A stretch of DNA of 64,000 nt, from positions 558,001 to 622,000 of the forward strand of contig NZ_SHMH01000002.1 in NCBI RefSeq assembly GCF_004283755.1, read 5' to 3'. The position numbers and the translations under genes are program-made. Positions 56,831-64,000 of the stretch are shown piece after piece (within the stretch, counting starts at the first letter, position 1; the number at the start of each line of letters is the position of its first letter). The stretch comes from Pseudoxanthomonas winnipegensis (GTDB taxonomy: Bacteria; Pseudomonadota; Gammaproteobacteria; Xanthomonadales; Xanthomonadaceae). Below the pieces are notes generated by a model, which did no database searches, was not told where the DNA came from, and saw only the letters and a program-made list of their open reading frames with translations.

Positions 56831-57361
56831 ATGCCCGACAACACCGCCGACTACGAAGACGACGCCGATCGTCTGGACCTGGACGAGGCCGACACGCCCG
56901 AGGCGCTGGCCTGGAATCTGCTGGTGCTGATCAACCCGGGCGACGAGGACACCGCCCTGCGCCAGTTCGACCTGCTGCGCGAGCGCCTGGCCGCCGGCGA
57001 CGACCAGCCCTTGCCCTGGCTGCTGCGCGACATCGTGGACTGGACCTCGGGCTTCTTCGTCGGCCCGGACGACATCGACGCCACGATGGAGGCGCTCGAC
57101 GAGCTGGCCGCGCGCTACGGCCTGCCGATCGAGTGGGGCGGCGACCGCGACGACGAGGACTTCATGGAGGGGCTGGACGTGCCGCAGCTGCTGTCCATCG
57201 CCTACGACAGCCTGCGCCCGCACGGCTACACGCTGTGGTGCTGGAACGCCGATGCCGACGGCTACGGCGGCTGGATGGCGCTGCGCCGCGACGACGAGGC
57301 CATGCGCGCGCTGAGCCAGCTGCTGGGCTTCGACCTGCGCCTGGCCAGCGAGGCCGGCTGA
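56831..57361 (+). CDS. Acidic DUF6630-like protein
   Basis: This 176-residue, very acidic protein begins DNTADYEDDADRLDLDEADT. Its helical core (EALAWNLLVLINPGDEDTAL, WLLRDIVDWTSGFFVGPDDI) and late aromatic block (GYTLWCWNADADGYGGWMAL) resemble the DUF6630 group of small proteins found in xanthomonads and others, though I am not certain of the family. No signal peptide or catalytic motif is visible. It is divergent from the DUF3297 gene with 106 nt between starts. The function is unknown. Confidence 0.72.
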   Translation: MPDNTADYEDDADRLDLDEADTPEALAWNLLVLINPGDEDTALRQFDLLRERLAAGDDQPLPWLLRDIVDWTSGFFVGPDDIDATMEALDELAARYGLPIEWGGDRDDEDFMEGLDVPQLLSIAYDSLRPHGYTLWCWNADADGYGGWMALRRDDEAMRALSQLLGFDLRLASEAG

Positions 57362-57501
57362 GCGCGGCGCACGGGAGCAAGCCGGATTTCCGCTTCGACC
57401 ACTTGGGCGGGAGGCGGGCGACCTTCATCCGGGCCGCTGATCGGCCCCGCGCCGCCCGAGCACGCCCCCCCCCTGCGAAGGCCGGTGCGCGCCCGACAGC
57501 G

Positions 57502-57786
57502 CTACGGCGCCAGCCCGCGTCCCTGCGCCTTGGCCCGCGCGATCACCGCGCGCACCTGGGCGCGGTCGCGGTGGCGCGAGATCGCCACCGCGCCCAGCGC
57601 CAGGGCCAGCGCGCGGGTGTCCGCGTCGATGTCGTAGTGCGCGCCGCTGGTCTTGTCCTGGAAGCTGCGGCGCGGCATGCCTAGCCGCGCGGCGAAGGCG
57701 TGCAGTTCGTCCAGCGAGTCGGCCATCAGGTGCGCCCAGCGGCGGCCGCGCCAGGGCCAGACCGCATCGTCCACGTACACGCTCAT
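57502..57786 (-). CDS. DUF4031-family small protein
   Basis: This 94-residue protein matches DUF4031: the start SVYVDDAVWPWRGRRWAHLM and the middle LHAFAARLGMPRRSFQDKTS are the typical blocks, followed by GAHYDIDADTRALALALGAV and SRHRDRAQVRAVIARAK. The clustered Asp, Trp and Arg suggest nucleic-acid or nucleotide binding, but no function is established. The start at 57786 (MSVYVDD) matches the family. It is convergent with nothing; 140 nt to its left are empty. Confidence 0.85.
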   Translation of the reverse strand: MSVYVDDAVWPWRGRRWAHLMADSLDELHAFAARLGMPRRSFQDKTSGAHYDIDADTRALALALGAVAISRHRDRAQVRAVIARAKAQGRGLAP

Positions 57787-57887
57787 GGGCACAGCATAGC
57801 CGGGCGTGGGAATCGCCGGCGCCGGCTTGGCTGCGGCGGCGCGCGGCATGGCAGGATGGCGCCCTCGTCCCGCCTGGCGCGCCCGCG

Positions 57888-58292
57888 ATGCCCCGTCTCC
57901 GTCCCGAACCGCTGCTCGGCCTGGTCCTGCTGGGCCTGGCCGCGCCCGTGCTGGCGCAGGTCTCGCAGGCGCGTTTCGATCAGCTCGATGCCGACCACGA
58001 CGGGGTGGTGAACCTGGCCGAATACGACGCCGGCGCCCGCGCCTCCTTCGCCGCCCTGGACCTGGACCACGACGGCTTCATCACCCTGGACGAGATGCGC
58101 GCCTCGATCGACCCCAACACCGGCGGCATCGGCCGCGAAGGCACGGCCCGCGCGCGGATCGAGGCGATGGACAAGAACTACGACAAGCTGATCAGCGAGG
58201 CCGAGTTCGTTGATTACGCCGAACAGGCCATGGCCCAGTACGACCGCGACGGCGACGGGCGCCTGACGCGGTGGGACTTCAGCTGGCGCTGA
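57888..58292 (+). CDS. Exported EF-hand protein with four calcium-loop motifs
   Basis: This 134-residue protein has a signal peptide (LLGLVLLGLAAPVLAQ) and four EF-hand-like loops: DADHDGVVNLAE, DLDHDGFITLDE, DKNYDKLISEAE and DRDGDGRLTRWD. The first, second and fourth have good Asp/Gly spacing; the third lacks the central Gly and may bind weakly. It is a periplasmic or secreted calcium-binding protein. The partner is unknown. It is convergent with msrB, with 10 nt between stops. Confidence 0.9.
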   Translation: MPRLRPEPLLGLVLLGLAAPVLAQVSQARFDQLDADHDGVVNLAEYDAGARASFAALDLDHDGFITLDEMRASIDPNTGGIGREGTARARIEAMDKNYDKLISEAEFVDYAEQAMAQYDRDGDGRLTRWDFSWR

Positions 58293-58302
58293 CGCGCCGC
58301 GC

Positions 58303-58776
58303 TCAGGCGGCCTGCGCCAGCTGCGCCTCGGCGCCGCCGCGATGCAGCGGGTCGGGCAGCGGCTGACCGGCCTCGGTGAAGGCCAGCGAGACCGAATTGA
58401 GGCAGTGGCGCTCGTAGGTCGGCGGCGGCCCGTCGGGGAAGACATGGCCCAGGTGGCTGCCGCAGCGCGCGCAGGTGATCTCGGTGCGGATCATCCCGTA
58501 GCTGGTGTCGCGGATGGTCTTGACGTGGGCCGGATCGAACGGCTTGAAGAAGCTGGGCCAGCCGGTGCCGGAGTCGAACTTGGCGCTGGAGGCGAACAGC
58601 GGCAGCCCGCACAGCCGGCAGGTGTAGACGCCCTCGAGCTTGTTGTCCAGGAAGGCGCCGCAGAACGGCGCCTCGGTGCCGTGCTGGAGCAGGACGTGGC
58701 GCTCCTCCTCGCTCAGCCCGGCGATCAGTTCGGCGCGCTGAAGGGTGTCGGGGGGCGTCAGGTCGAAGTCGGACAT
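58303..58776 (-). CDS. msrB: Peptide methionine-(R)-sulfoxide reductase
   Basis: This 157-residue MsrB has both zinc CxxC pairs (CRLCG near 53-57, CARCG near 102-106), the substrate block KFDSGTGWPSFFKP, HLGHVFPDGPPPT and the catalytic Cys in ERHCLNSVSLAF (near 124). It repairs R-methionine sulfoxide in proteins with thioredoxin. No signal peptide, so cytoplasmic. It is a stand-alone gene, not fused to MsrA. The start at 58776 (MSDFDLTPPD) has a weak ribosome-binding site. Confidence 0.96.
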   Translation of the reverse strand: MSDFDLTPPDTLQRAELIAGLSEEERHVLLQHGTEAPFCGAFLDNKLEGVYTCRLCGLPLFASSAKFDSGTGWPSFFKPFDPAHVKTIRDTSYGMIRTEITCARCGSHLGHVFPDGPPPTYERHCLNSVSLAFTEAGQPLPDPLHRGGAEAQLAQAA

Positions 58777-58863
58777 GGCGGGGCCTGCGGTCTCAAGGAG
58801 AAGACTGGAAGATGGCGGCGGTGCGTGCAGGGTTCAACTGTACCTGCCCACGCGCCGCGGCCT

Positions 58864-59430
58864 TCACGGCGCGCCGGCCGCGCGCGTGTCCGGGCCCAGC
58901 TCGCGTCGCGTCCACTGGTCGATCAGGCGCTTCTCGTAACGCAGCGGATCGCTGTCCATCGGCCGGGCGCCCATCAGATACGACAGGTCCACCAGCTTGG
59001 CCTGGCCCTGGTCGACGACCTTGCCGCTGGCGTCGTGCAGGGTGTAGTCGAAGCTCAGGCGCGGCGGATAGATGTCCTTGAGGAAGCGGATGTGATCGGC
59101 CGACGGCCCGTGCCAGGGCTCGTACTCGCCGGCGCGATGGATGTCGGTGATGCGCACATCCAGCGTCTGCCCGGGCGGCAGCTGCTTGGCGGCGGCCTGG
59201 CGCAGATAGCCGGCCAGGTCGGTGACCCAGGTGCCGCGCTGGGCTTCCCAGCGGTTGGGGCTGTTGCGGATGTCGGTGAACTGCGCCGGATCGGTCCAGG
59301 ACACCGACACCGGTCCCTGCGCGGGCAGGGCGCGGGGCAGGTTCGGGTCGGTGACGTTGGACTGCGCGGCCAGCGCCGGCAGGCTGAGGGCGGCCAGCAG
59401 CACGCTGGCGAAGAGGGCAGAGCGCTTCAT
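58864..59430 (-). CDS. Exported DUF3016-family protein
   Basis: This 188-residue protein has a signal peptide (SALFASVLLAALSLPALA) and matches DUF3016, a periplasmic family of xanthomonads and related bacteria: VSVSWTDPAQFTDIRNSPNR, then LDVRITDIHRAGEYEPWHGP and FLKDIYPPRLSFDYTLHDAS. It is predicted as a beta-sandwich. The function is unknown. It is on the same strand as msrB, upstream of it, with 87 nt between, and is followed on its upstream side by a 462-nt repeat region. Confidence 0.87.
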   Translation of the reverse strand: MKRSALFASVLLAALSLPALAAQSNVTDPNLPRALPAQGPVSVSWTDPAQFTDIRNSPNRWEAQRGTWVTDLAGYLRQAAAKQLPPGQTLDVRITDIHRAGEYEPWHGPSADHIRFLKDIYPPRLSFDYTLHDASGKVVDQGQAKLVDLSYLMGARPMDSDPLRYEKRLIDQWTRRELGPDTRAAGAP

Positions 59431-59591
59431 GACGGAACTCCCGCCTTGGGGGATGCGCCGATGCTACGCCCGTGCCCCTGAAGTTGCGCCGGCCGCCGGG
59501 GCTTGCGCGCGCCGCGTTTGGCCGGCGTTATGCCGCGCCTTCCGCACTTGGGTGGGAGCAACTGTCTCCCAGATCGAGTCGCAGCCTCCTT

Positions 59592-59705
59592 GTAGAGCGT
59601 AGCTTGTGGCAATCCCCTCTTGGGGACTCCGCTGCTCTTCGTTCGGTTTGCGGAAAAGGCCCCAGCGGAGTCCCCAAGAGGGGATTGCCACAAGCTACGC
59701 TCTAC
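59592..59705. repeat. Perfect 43-bp inverted repeat, GTAG-ended REP-like element
   Basis: The left arm (59592-59634, beginning GTAGAGCGTAGCTTGTGGCA) and right arm (59663-59705) are exact reverse complements over 43 bp, with a 28-nt loop. Each arm has an internal CCCC-TCTT-GGGG hairpin, and both outer ends are GTAG, as in the GTAG-terminal REP elements of Stenotrophomonas mobilised by REP-associated transposases. No transposase is near. The gap 59431-59591 also has a TGGGAG-N7-CTCCCA repeat and no gene. Confidence 0.8.
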
Positions 59706-59734
59706 GGGTGGGACCCTTGTGGCCATTTTTGCCA

Positions 59735-59798
59735 ATGGCGGCGATGTGGCGTTCCCGAAATTTCGGGGCTTCCACCGGTGGAGCCCCATCGCCGCCAT
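59735..59798. repeat. Second structured element: nested palindromes
   Basis: ATGGCGGCGATG (59735-59746) and CATCGCCGCCAT (59787-59798) are an exact 12-bp inverted repeat. Between them are two more exact palindromes, CCGAAATTTCGG (59755-59766) and TCCACCGGTGGA (59771-59782). The nested arrangement predicts a cruciform or multi-stem RNA. It lies 30 nt after the REP-like element and about 95 nt ahead of the next gene. Confidence 0.65.
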
Positions 59799-59892
59799 GG
59801 CGGCTCTCACCAGGCACCAAAGGGAAGACTGCGGCTTGGACTAGACTCGGCGCCTTGCATCGATGTCATTCGCCTGCGCACGGGAGCCTGCC

Positions 59893-60300
59893 ATGCATCA
59901 CGCCACCGGGACCTTCGAGGTCAAGCTGCAGCCCCAGGGCGGGATCGGCCCGGAGGCGGACGATGGCAACAGCCTCTCGCGCCTGTCGCTGGACAAGCGC
60001 TTCAGCGGCGACCTGGTCGGCACCGGCGTCGGCGAGATGCTGGCCGCGCGCGCCGCGGTGCCGACATCGGCCTCGTACGTGGCCATCGAGCGGGTCACCG
60101 GCACGCTGGAGGGCAGGACCGGCAGCTTCGTGCTGGTGCATCGCGGCGTGATGCAGGGCGAGCGCCAGCAGTTGGAGGTGCAGGTCTCGCCCGGATCGGG
60201 CACCGGCGCGCTGGCTGGCATCACCGGCACGCTGGCCATCCGCATCGAGCACGGCCAGCACTTCTACGACCTGAGTTACGCGCTGCCCGACGCGGACTGA
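59893..60300 (+). CDS. DUF3224-family protein
   Basis: This 135-residue protein matches DUF3224, a small beta-barrel (allene oxide cyclase-like) family: HHATGTFEVKLQPQGGIGPE at the start, LDKRFSGDLVGTGVGEMLAA in the middle and the end HFYDLSYALPD. Family members are single-domain cytoplasmic proteins of unknown function. The start at 59893 follows GGGAGCCTGCC and fits the family; a GTG or ATG at 59863 would add ten residues. It is 88 nt ahead of ku on the same strand, and could be co-transcribed with it. Confidence 0.87.
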   Translation: MHHATGTFEVKLQPQGGIGPEADDGNSLSRLSLDKRFSGDLVGTGVGEMLAARAAVPTSASYVAIERVTGTLEGRTGSFVLVHRGVMQGERQQLEVQVSPGSGTGALAGITGTLAIRIEHGQHFYDLSYALPDAD

Positions 60301-60388
60301 GCCGCCGCCGGCCCGTCACGATCCATCCACGGGCGCAGTTCGCACACTCGGGGGCCTTGCGGCGCCTGCCGCGTGCGAAGGACCCGTC

Positions 60389-61348
60389 ATGGCCCGACCG
60401 ATCTGGAGCGGCACCCTGACCTTCGGCCTGCTCAATGTGCCGGTCTCGCTGATGTCCGGCGAGCGCAAGGTCGATCTGCACTTCCGCATGCTCGATTCGC
60501 GCGACAAGTCGCCGATCCGCTTCGAGCGCGTCAATGCCGAGACCGGCGAGGAAGTGCCGTGGAAGGACATCGTCAAGGCCTTCGAATACGATAAGGGCAA
60601 CTACGTCGTGGTCGAGCAGGAGGACATCAAGTCCGCCGCGCCGGAGGGCCATGAGTCGGTCGAGGTGGAGACTTTCGTCGACGCGTCCGAGATCGACGTG
60701 CGCTATTACGAGAAGCCCTACATCCTGGTGCCCGGCAAGAAGGCCGAGAAGGGCTATGTGCTGCTGCGCGAGACCCTGCGCGACACCGGCCAGGCCGGCA
60801 TCGCGCGGGTGGTGATCCGCACCCGCCAGTACCTGTGCGCGGTGCTGCCGCAGGGCGACGCGCTGGTGCTGATGCTGCTGCGCTATCCGCAGGAGCTGGT
60901 CGCCCCGGACGACTACAAGCTGCCCAGCGGCAACGCCGGGGACTACCGCGTCTCGCCCAAGGAAATGGAGATGGCGCGCAAGCTGATCCAGTCCATGAGC
61001 GGGGAGTGGAAACCGGACGAGTACCACGACGAGTTCCGCGAGCGCCTGCAGGCCATCATCGCCGAGCGCATCCAGGCCAAGGGCGCCACCGCGAAGGTCG
61101 ATGAGCCGGCGCAGCACGAGCGCGAGGGCGATGCCACCAACGTGGTCGACTTCATGGCCCTGCTGCAGAAGTCGCTGGGCGAGAACAAGCGCACGCCGGC
61201 CAAGAAGACCGCCACCGACCAGGTCGCCAAGCGCCCGGCCAAGGCCACCAAGGCGGTGAAGAAGGCGGCCAAGAAGACCGCCAAGAAGGCTCCCGCCAAG
61301 TCGGCCAAGAAGCCGGCGAAGAAGGCACCGCTGCGCAAGGCGGGCTAG
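60389..61348 (+). CDS. ku: Ku protein, NHEJ DNA-end-binding
   Basis: This 319-residue bacterial Ku starts ARPIWSGTLTFGLLNVPVSL and has the Ku core to about residue 255, followed by a tail of about 65 residues rich in Lys, Ala and Pro (KKAAKKTAKKAPAKSAKKPA), which resembles a histone H1-like DNA-binding tail. It forms a homodimeric ring around DNA ends and recruits LigD, encoded 10 nt downstream. The pair is the standard two-gene bacterial NHEJ system. The extended tail should let it bind DNA internally as well as at ends. Confidence 0.97.
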   Translation: MARPIWSGTLTFGLLNVPVSLMSGERKVDLHFRMLDSRDKSPIRFERVNAETGEEVPWKDIVKAFEYDKGNYVVVEQEDIKSAAPEGHESVEVETFVDASEIDVRYYEKPYILVPGKKAEKGYVLLRETLRDTGQAGIARVVIRTRQYLCAVLPQGDALVLMLLRYPQELVAPDDYKLPSGNAGDYRVSPKEMEMARKLIQSMSGEWKPDEYHDEFRERLQAIIAERIQAKGATAKVDEPAQHEREGDATNVVDFMALLQKSLGENKRTPAKKTATDQVAKRPAKATKAVKKAAKKTAKKAPAKSAKKPAKKAPLRKAG

Positions 61349-61358
61349 GTGATCTGAC

Positions 61359-63815
61359 ATGTCGCTGCACGAGTACGCGCGCAAGCGCCGCTTCGACCAG
61401 ACGCCCGAGCCGCGCGGCGACGGCAAGGTCGCGCGCCATCGGCCGATCTTCGTGGTGCAGCTGCATCACGCCTCCTCGCGCCATTACGACTTCCGTCTGG
61501 AGGCCGACGGCGTGCTCAAGAGCTGGGCCGTGCCCAAGGGCCCCTCGCTGCGCCCGGGCGAGAAGCGCCTGGCGGTGGAGGTAGAAGACCATCCGCTGGA
61601 CTACGCGACCTTCGAGGGCGATATCCCCAAGGGCCACTACGGCGCCGGTCACGTGGACGTGTTCGACCACGGGCACTGGGCCTGCGAGGGCGATCCGCTG
61701 GCGGCGATCGCGGCGGGCAAGCTGGACTTCGTGCTCAGCGGCGACAAGCTCGGCGGCGCCTGGAAGCTGGTGCGCACGCAGATGAAAGGCCGGCAGAAGC
61801 AATGGCTGCTGATCAAGCGCGACGACGCGTTCGCGGCCGATGCGGAGGCCGACGACCTGGTCGATGGCGCCGCGTCCAAGCCGAACGTTCCGGCGCGGTC
61901 GAAGGCGCGCGCCAAGGCGGCGCGACCCCGCAAGGCCGCGCCGCGTGCCGCGAGCAAGCGCGGCGCCGATGTGCGCCGGCGCGCGCTGGCCCTGGAAGGC
62001 GCACGCGATGCGCCGTATCCGGCTGGCTTCGCCGCGCAGCTGTGCACGCTGCGCGCGCAGCCGCCGGCCGGCGAGGACTGGCTGCACGAGATCAAGTGGG
62101 ACGGCTACCGGCTACTGGCCGACCTGGTCGATGGCCAGGTGCGGCTGCGCTCGCGCAACGGCCTGGACTGGAACGCCACCTTTCCCGAGGTGGTCGAGGC
62201 CGTGCACGCGCTGCCGGTGGACGACGCGCGCCTGGATGGCGAGCTGGTGGTGATCGACGAACAGGGCCGCAGCGATTTCGCCGCCCTGCAGCGCAGCATC
62301 GAGGGCACTTCCAAGGCGCCGCTGCGCTATCTGGTGTTCGACCTGCCCGGCGTGGCCGGCGTCGACATCAGCCGCGCGCCGCTGGCCGAGCGCAAGGCGC
62401 TGCTCAAGACGCTGATCGGCCCCAAGCCCGGCCTGATCGCCTACAGCGAGCATGTGATCGGCCATGGCCAGGAGGTCTTCGCCGCCAGTGGCAAGGCCGG
62501 GCTGGAAGGCATCGTCAGCAAGCGTGCCAATGCGCCGTATGTGGGTCAGCGCAGCGGCACCTGGATCAAGACCAAGCACGAGCAGTCCGACGAGTTCGCC
62601 ATCGTCGGCTACACCCCGCCCAAGGGTGCGCGCACCGGTTTCGGCTCGCTGCTGCTGGCGCGTCCGCAGGACGGGGCGCTGCAGTACGTGGGCCGCGTCG
62701 GCACCGGCTTCGACGACGCGACGCTGACCGCGCTGCTGAAGACCCTCAAGCCCCTGCACACCGACAAGGCCGCCGTGGCGCTGCCGGCGCACGTGCCGTT
62801 CAACGCGCGCTCCGTGCACTGGGTCAGGCCGCAGCTGGTGGCCGAGGTGGCCTATCGCGGCTGGGGCAAGGAGGGTCTGCTGCGCCAGGCTGCCTTCCTG
62901 CGACTGCGCGAGGACAAGTCGATGGTGGACATCAAGCAGGACGCCGTCGCGCCGGAGCAGGCGGTGACGATCACCCATCCCGAGCGCGTCGTGTACCCGG
63001 CCGACGGCATCACCAAGGGCCAGGTCGCCGACTACTACCGCCGCATCGCACCGCTGCTGCTGCCCGAACTGGCGGGCCGGCCGCTGTCGCTGCTGCGCTG
63101 CCCGGATGGCGCCGGCGGGCAATGCTTCTTCCAGAAGCATCACGCCGCCGCGCTCGGTCCGGGCGTGCACGCGATCCCGCTGCGGCAGAAGAGCGGCAAG
63201 GAGGACTACCTCTACGTCGAGGATGTGGAAGGTGTGCTGGCGCTGGTGCAGATGAACACGCTGGAGCTGCATCCCTGGGGCTCGACCGTGGCCGCGCCGG
63301 AGCGGCCGGACCGGCTGGTGTTCGACCTCGATCCCGGGCCGGGCGTGTCCTGGGCGGCGACCAAGGACGCCGCGCGCGAGGTGCGCGAGAACCTGCGCCA
63401 GACCGGGCTGGAGAGCTTCGTACGCTTGTCCGGCGGCAAGGGGCTGCACGTGGTGGTGCCGATCACGCCGGGGCCGGATTGGGACACGGCCAAGGCCTTC
63501 TGCGAGGCCTTCGCCAATGCGATGGCCCAGCACCGACCGACGCTGTACATCGCCACGATGAGCAAGGCCAAGCGCGAGGGGCGGATCTTTATCGACTGGC
63601 TGCGCAACGGGCGCGGCAACACCAGCGTGTGCAGCTGGTCGCTGCGCGCCCGCGAGCACGCCACCGTGGCCGTGCCACTGCGCTGGGAGGACCTGGGTCG
63701 GATCACCTCGCCGGGCCAGTTCACCCTGGACAAGGCGCTGCAGCGCGCCGCGCGCCTCAAGGCCGATCCCTGGGCGGACATCGGCAAGATCAGGCAATCC
63801 CTGCCCAAGGGCTGA
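61359..63815 (+). CDS. ligD: Multifunctional NHEJ DNA ligase D
   Basis: This 818-residue LigD has, in order, the 3'-phosphoesterase domain (about 1-180, FVVQLHHASSRHYDFRLEAD), a basic linker (about 180-210), the ATP-dependent ligase domain (about 220-520, HEIKWDGYRL with catalytic K246, GLEGIVSKRA, TWIKTKHEQ), and the polymerase/primase domain (about 535-818, FDLDPGPGVSWA with metal Asp pair, LSGGKGLHVVVPI). This PE-ligase-polymerase order is that of Pseudomonas LigD. It processes, fills and seals ends held by Ku, the gene 10 nt upstream. Confidence 0.97.
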   Translation: MSLHEYARKRRFDQTPEPRGDGKVARHRPIFVVQLHHASSRHYDFRLEADGVLKSWAVPKGPSLRPGEKRLAVEVEDHPLDYATFEGDIPKGHYGAGHVDVFDHGHWACEGDPLAAIAAGKLDFVLSGDKLGGAWKLVRTQMKGRQKQWLLIKRDDAFAADAEADDLVDGAASKPNVPARSKARAKAARPRKAAPRAASKRGADVRRRALALEGARDAPYPAGFAAQLCTLRAQPPAGEDWLHEIKWDGYRLLADLVDGQVRLRSRNGLDWNATFPEVVEAVHALPVDDARLDGELVVIDEQGRSDFAALQRSIEGTSKAPLRYLVFDLPGVAGVDISRAPLAERKALLKTLIGPKPGLIAYSEHVIGHGQEVFAASGKAGLEGIVSKRANAPYVGQRSGTWIKTKHEQSDEFAIVGYTPPKGARTGFGSLLLARPQDGALQYVGRVGTGFDDATLTALLKTLKPLHTDKAAVALPAHVPFNARSVHWVRPQLVAEVAYRGWGKEGLLRQAAFLRLREDKSMVDIKQDAVAPEQAVTITHPERVVYPADGITKGQVADYYRRIAPLLLPELAGRPLSLLRCPDGAGGQCFFQKHHAAALGPGVHAIPLRQKSGKEDYLYVEDVEGVLALVQMNTLELHPWGSTVAAPERPDRLVFDLDPGPGVSWAATKDAAREVRENLRQTGLESFVRLSGGKGLHVVVPITPGPDWDTAKAFCEAFANAMAQHRPTLYIATMSKAKREGRIFIDWLRNGRGNTSVCSWSLRAREHATVAVPLRWEDLGRITSPGQFTLDKALQRAARLKADPWADIGKIRQSLPKG

Positions 63816-63899
63816 GGCGACGGTCCGTCCCACCGGCGCCGTTGAGGCGCGCGCCGCGGCGCGCTGCAATGCGCACCTGACTTGGCACAGGAGAAGGGC

Positions 63900-64000
63900 A
63901 TGAGCGCGGTTCCCGACAGCATCGGCCGCCCGGTGCGCGTGGATTTCGTTTCCGACGTGGTCTGCCCGTGGTGCGCCATCGGCCTGGCCTCGCTGCTGAC
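63900..64000 (+). CDS. DsbA-family oxidoreductase, N-terminal part (cut by window edge)
   Basis: The frame opens at ATG 63900 behind AGGAGAAGGGC and runs to the window end (33 complete codons). It has VRVDFVSDVVCPWCAIGLAS with a CPWC redox motif, the start of a DsbA/FrnE-like thioredoxin-fold domain. Without a signal peptide it is more like cytoplasmic FrnE/2-hydroxychromene-2-carboxylate isomerase-like members. Its remainder is outside the window. Confidence 0.85.
   Translation, partial: MSAVPDSIGRPVRVDFVSDVVCPWCAIGLASLL

Noticed and set aside
59592..59798. An insertion sequence or transposase remnant at the repeat cluster
   Set aside because: No transposase frame, target-site duplication or terminal DDE motifs are visible; the element is too short.

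Overview
The window is high-GC, gene-dense chromosomal DNA from a gammaproteobacterium, most likely of the family Xanthomonadaceae (Lysobacteraceae). The pointers are a stand-alone XVIPCD domain (the signature of Xanthomonadaceae type IV secretion effectors), GTAG-ended REP-like inverted repeats like those of Stenotrophomonas and its relatives, and the mix of lipoprotein trehalase, lipoprotein aldose epimerase, MpaB-like oxygenase and CSS/EAL proteins. The genus cannot be fixed by reading. I see no rRNA, tRNA, CRISPR array, prophage or intact insertion sequence.

Layout. 1-1.7 kb: two tandem, paralogous outer-membrane-type proteins, the first cut by the window edge, sharing a promoter-like block. 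1.8-4.5 kb: a methyltransferase and an NAD(P)H quinone reductase divergent from a LysR regulator. 4.5-4.86 kb: a low-complexity, hairpin-rich gap. 4.9-12.2 kb: M1 peptidase with a membrane protein, SulP transporter, YgjP-like metallopeptidase, trehalase. 12.3-15.6 kb: a single-domain response regulator and a PAS-rich hybrid kinase, converging with overlapping stops. 15.8-19 kb: DMT transporter, exported ATP-dependent DNA ligase (LigE type), GalM. 19-22.7 kb: MarR regulator with a near-perfect operator, FAD monooxygenase, metallo-beta-lactamase-fold hydrolase, alpha/beta hydrolase. 22.8-28 kb: glycerol regulon glpR-glpD-glpF-glpK. 28-36.5 kb: a discoidin/six-hairpin glycosidase, a proline-rich membrane protein, an orphan AAA ATPase, a CSS-EAL phosphodiesterase, a glycosyltransferase and a two-TM protein.

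36.6-45.8 kb holds three copies of a small protein family I do not recognise (two tandem at 36.7-37.6 kb, a third at 45.5 kb), an MpaB-like oxygenase, a PAS/degenerate-GGDEF/EAL protein, an orphan XVIPCD protein, and the DNA-repair pair of a radical-SAM/HhH protein and a UdgX fusion. 45.8-49.1 kb is an ECF42-type sigma factor island: two DGPF (YciI-like) proteins, a VOC protein, a DUF1428 protein and a TPR-extended sigma factor whose reading frame is broken by one base. A promoter-like TGTCGA-N17-CGTC lies in front of the rightward DGPF gene.

49.2-59.4 kb: Lrp regulator divergent from a DMT transporter, an ABC-2 exporter pair, a Na+/H+ antiporter, an S9 peptidase split by an in-frame amber codon, and small proteins including an EF-hand protein and MsrB. 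59.4-59.9 kb: two repeat elements, one a perfect 43-bp inverted repeat. 59.9-64 kb: a DUF3224 protein, the bacterial NHEJ pair Ku-LigD, and the start of a DsbA-family protein.

Themes: DNA repair (LigE, UdgX plus radical SAM, Ku plus LigD), glycerol catabolism, c-di-GMP turnover, and several small locally regulated modules. The best candidates for undescribed biology are the three-copy small-protein family, the orphan XVIPCD protein, and the ECF42 island with its frameshifted sigma factor.
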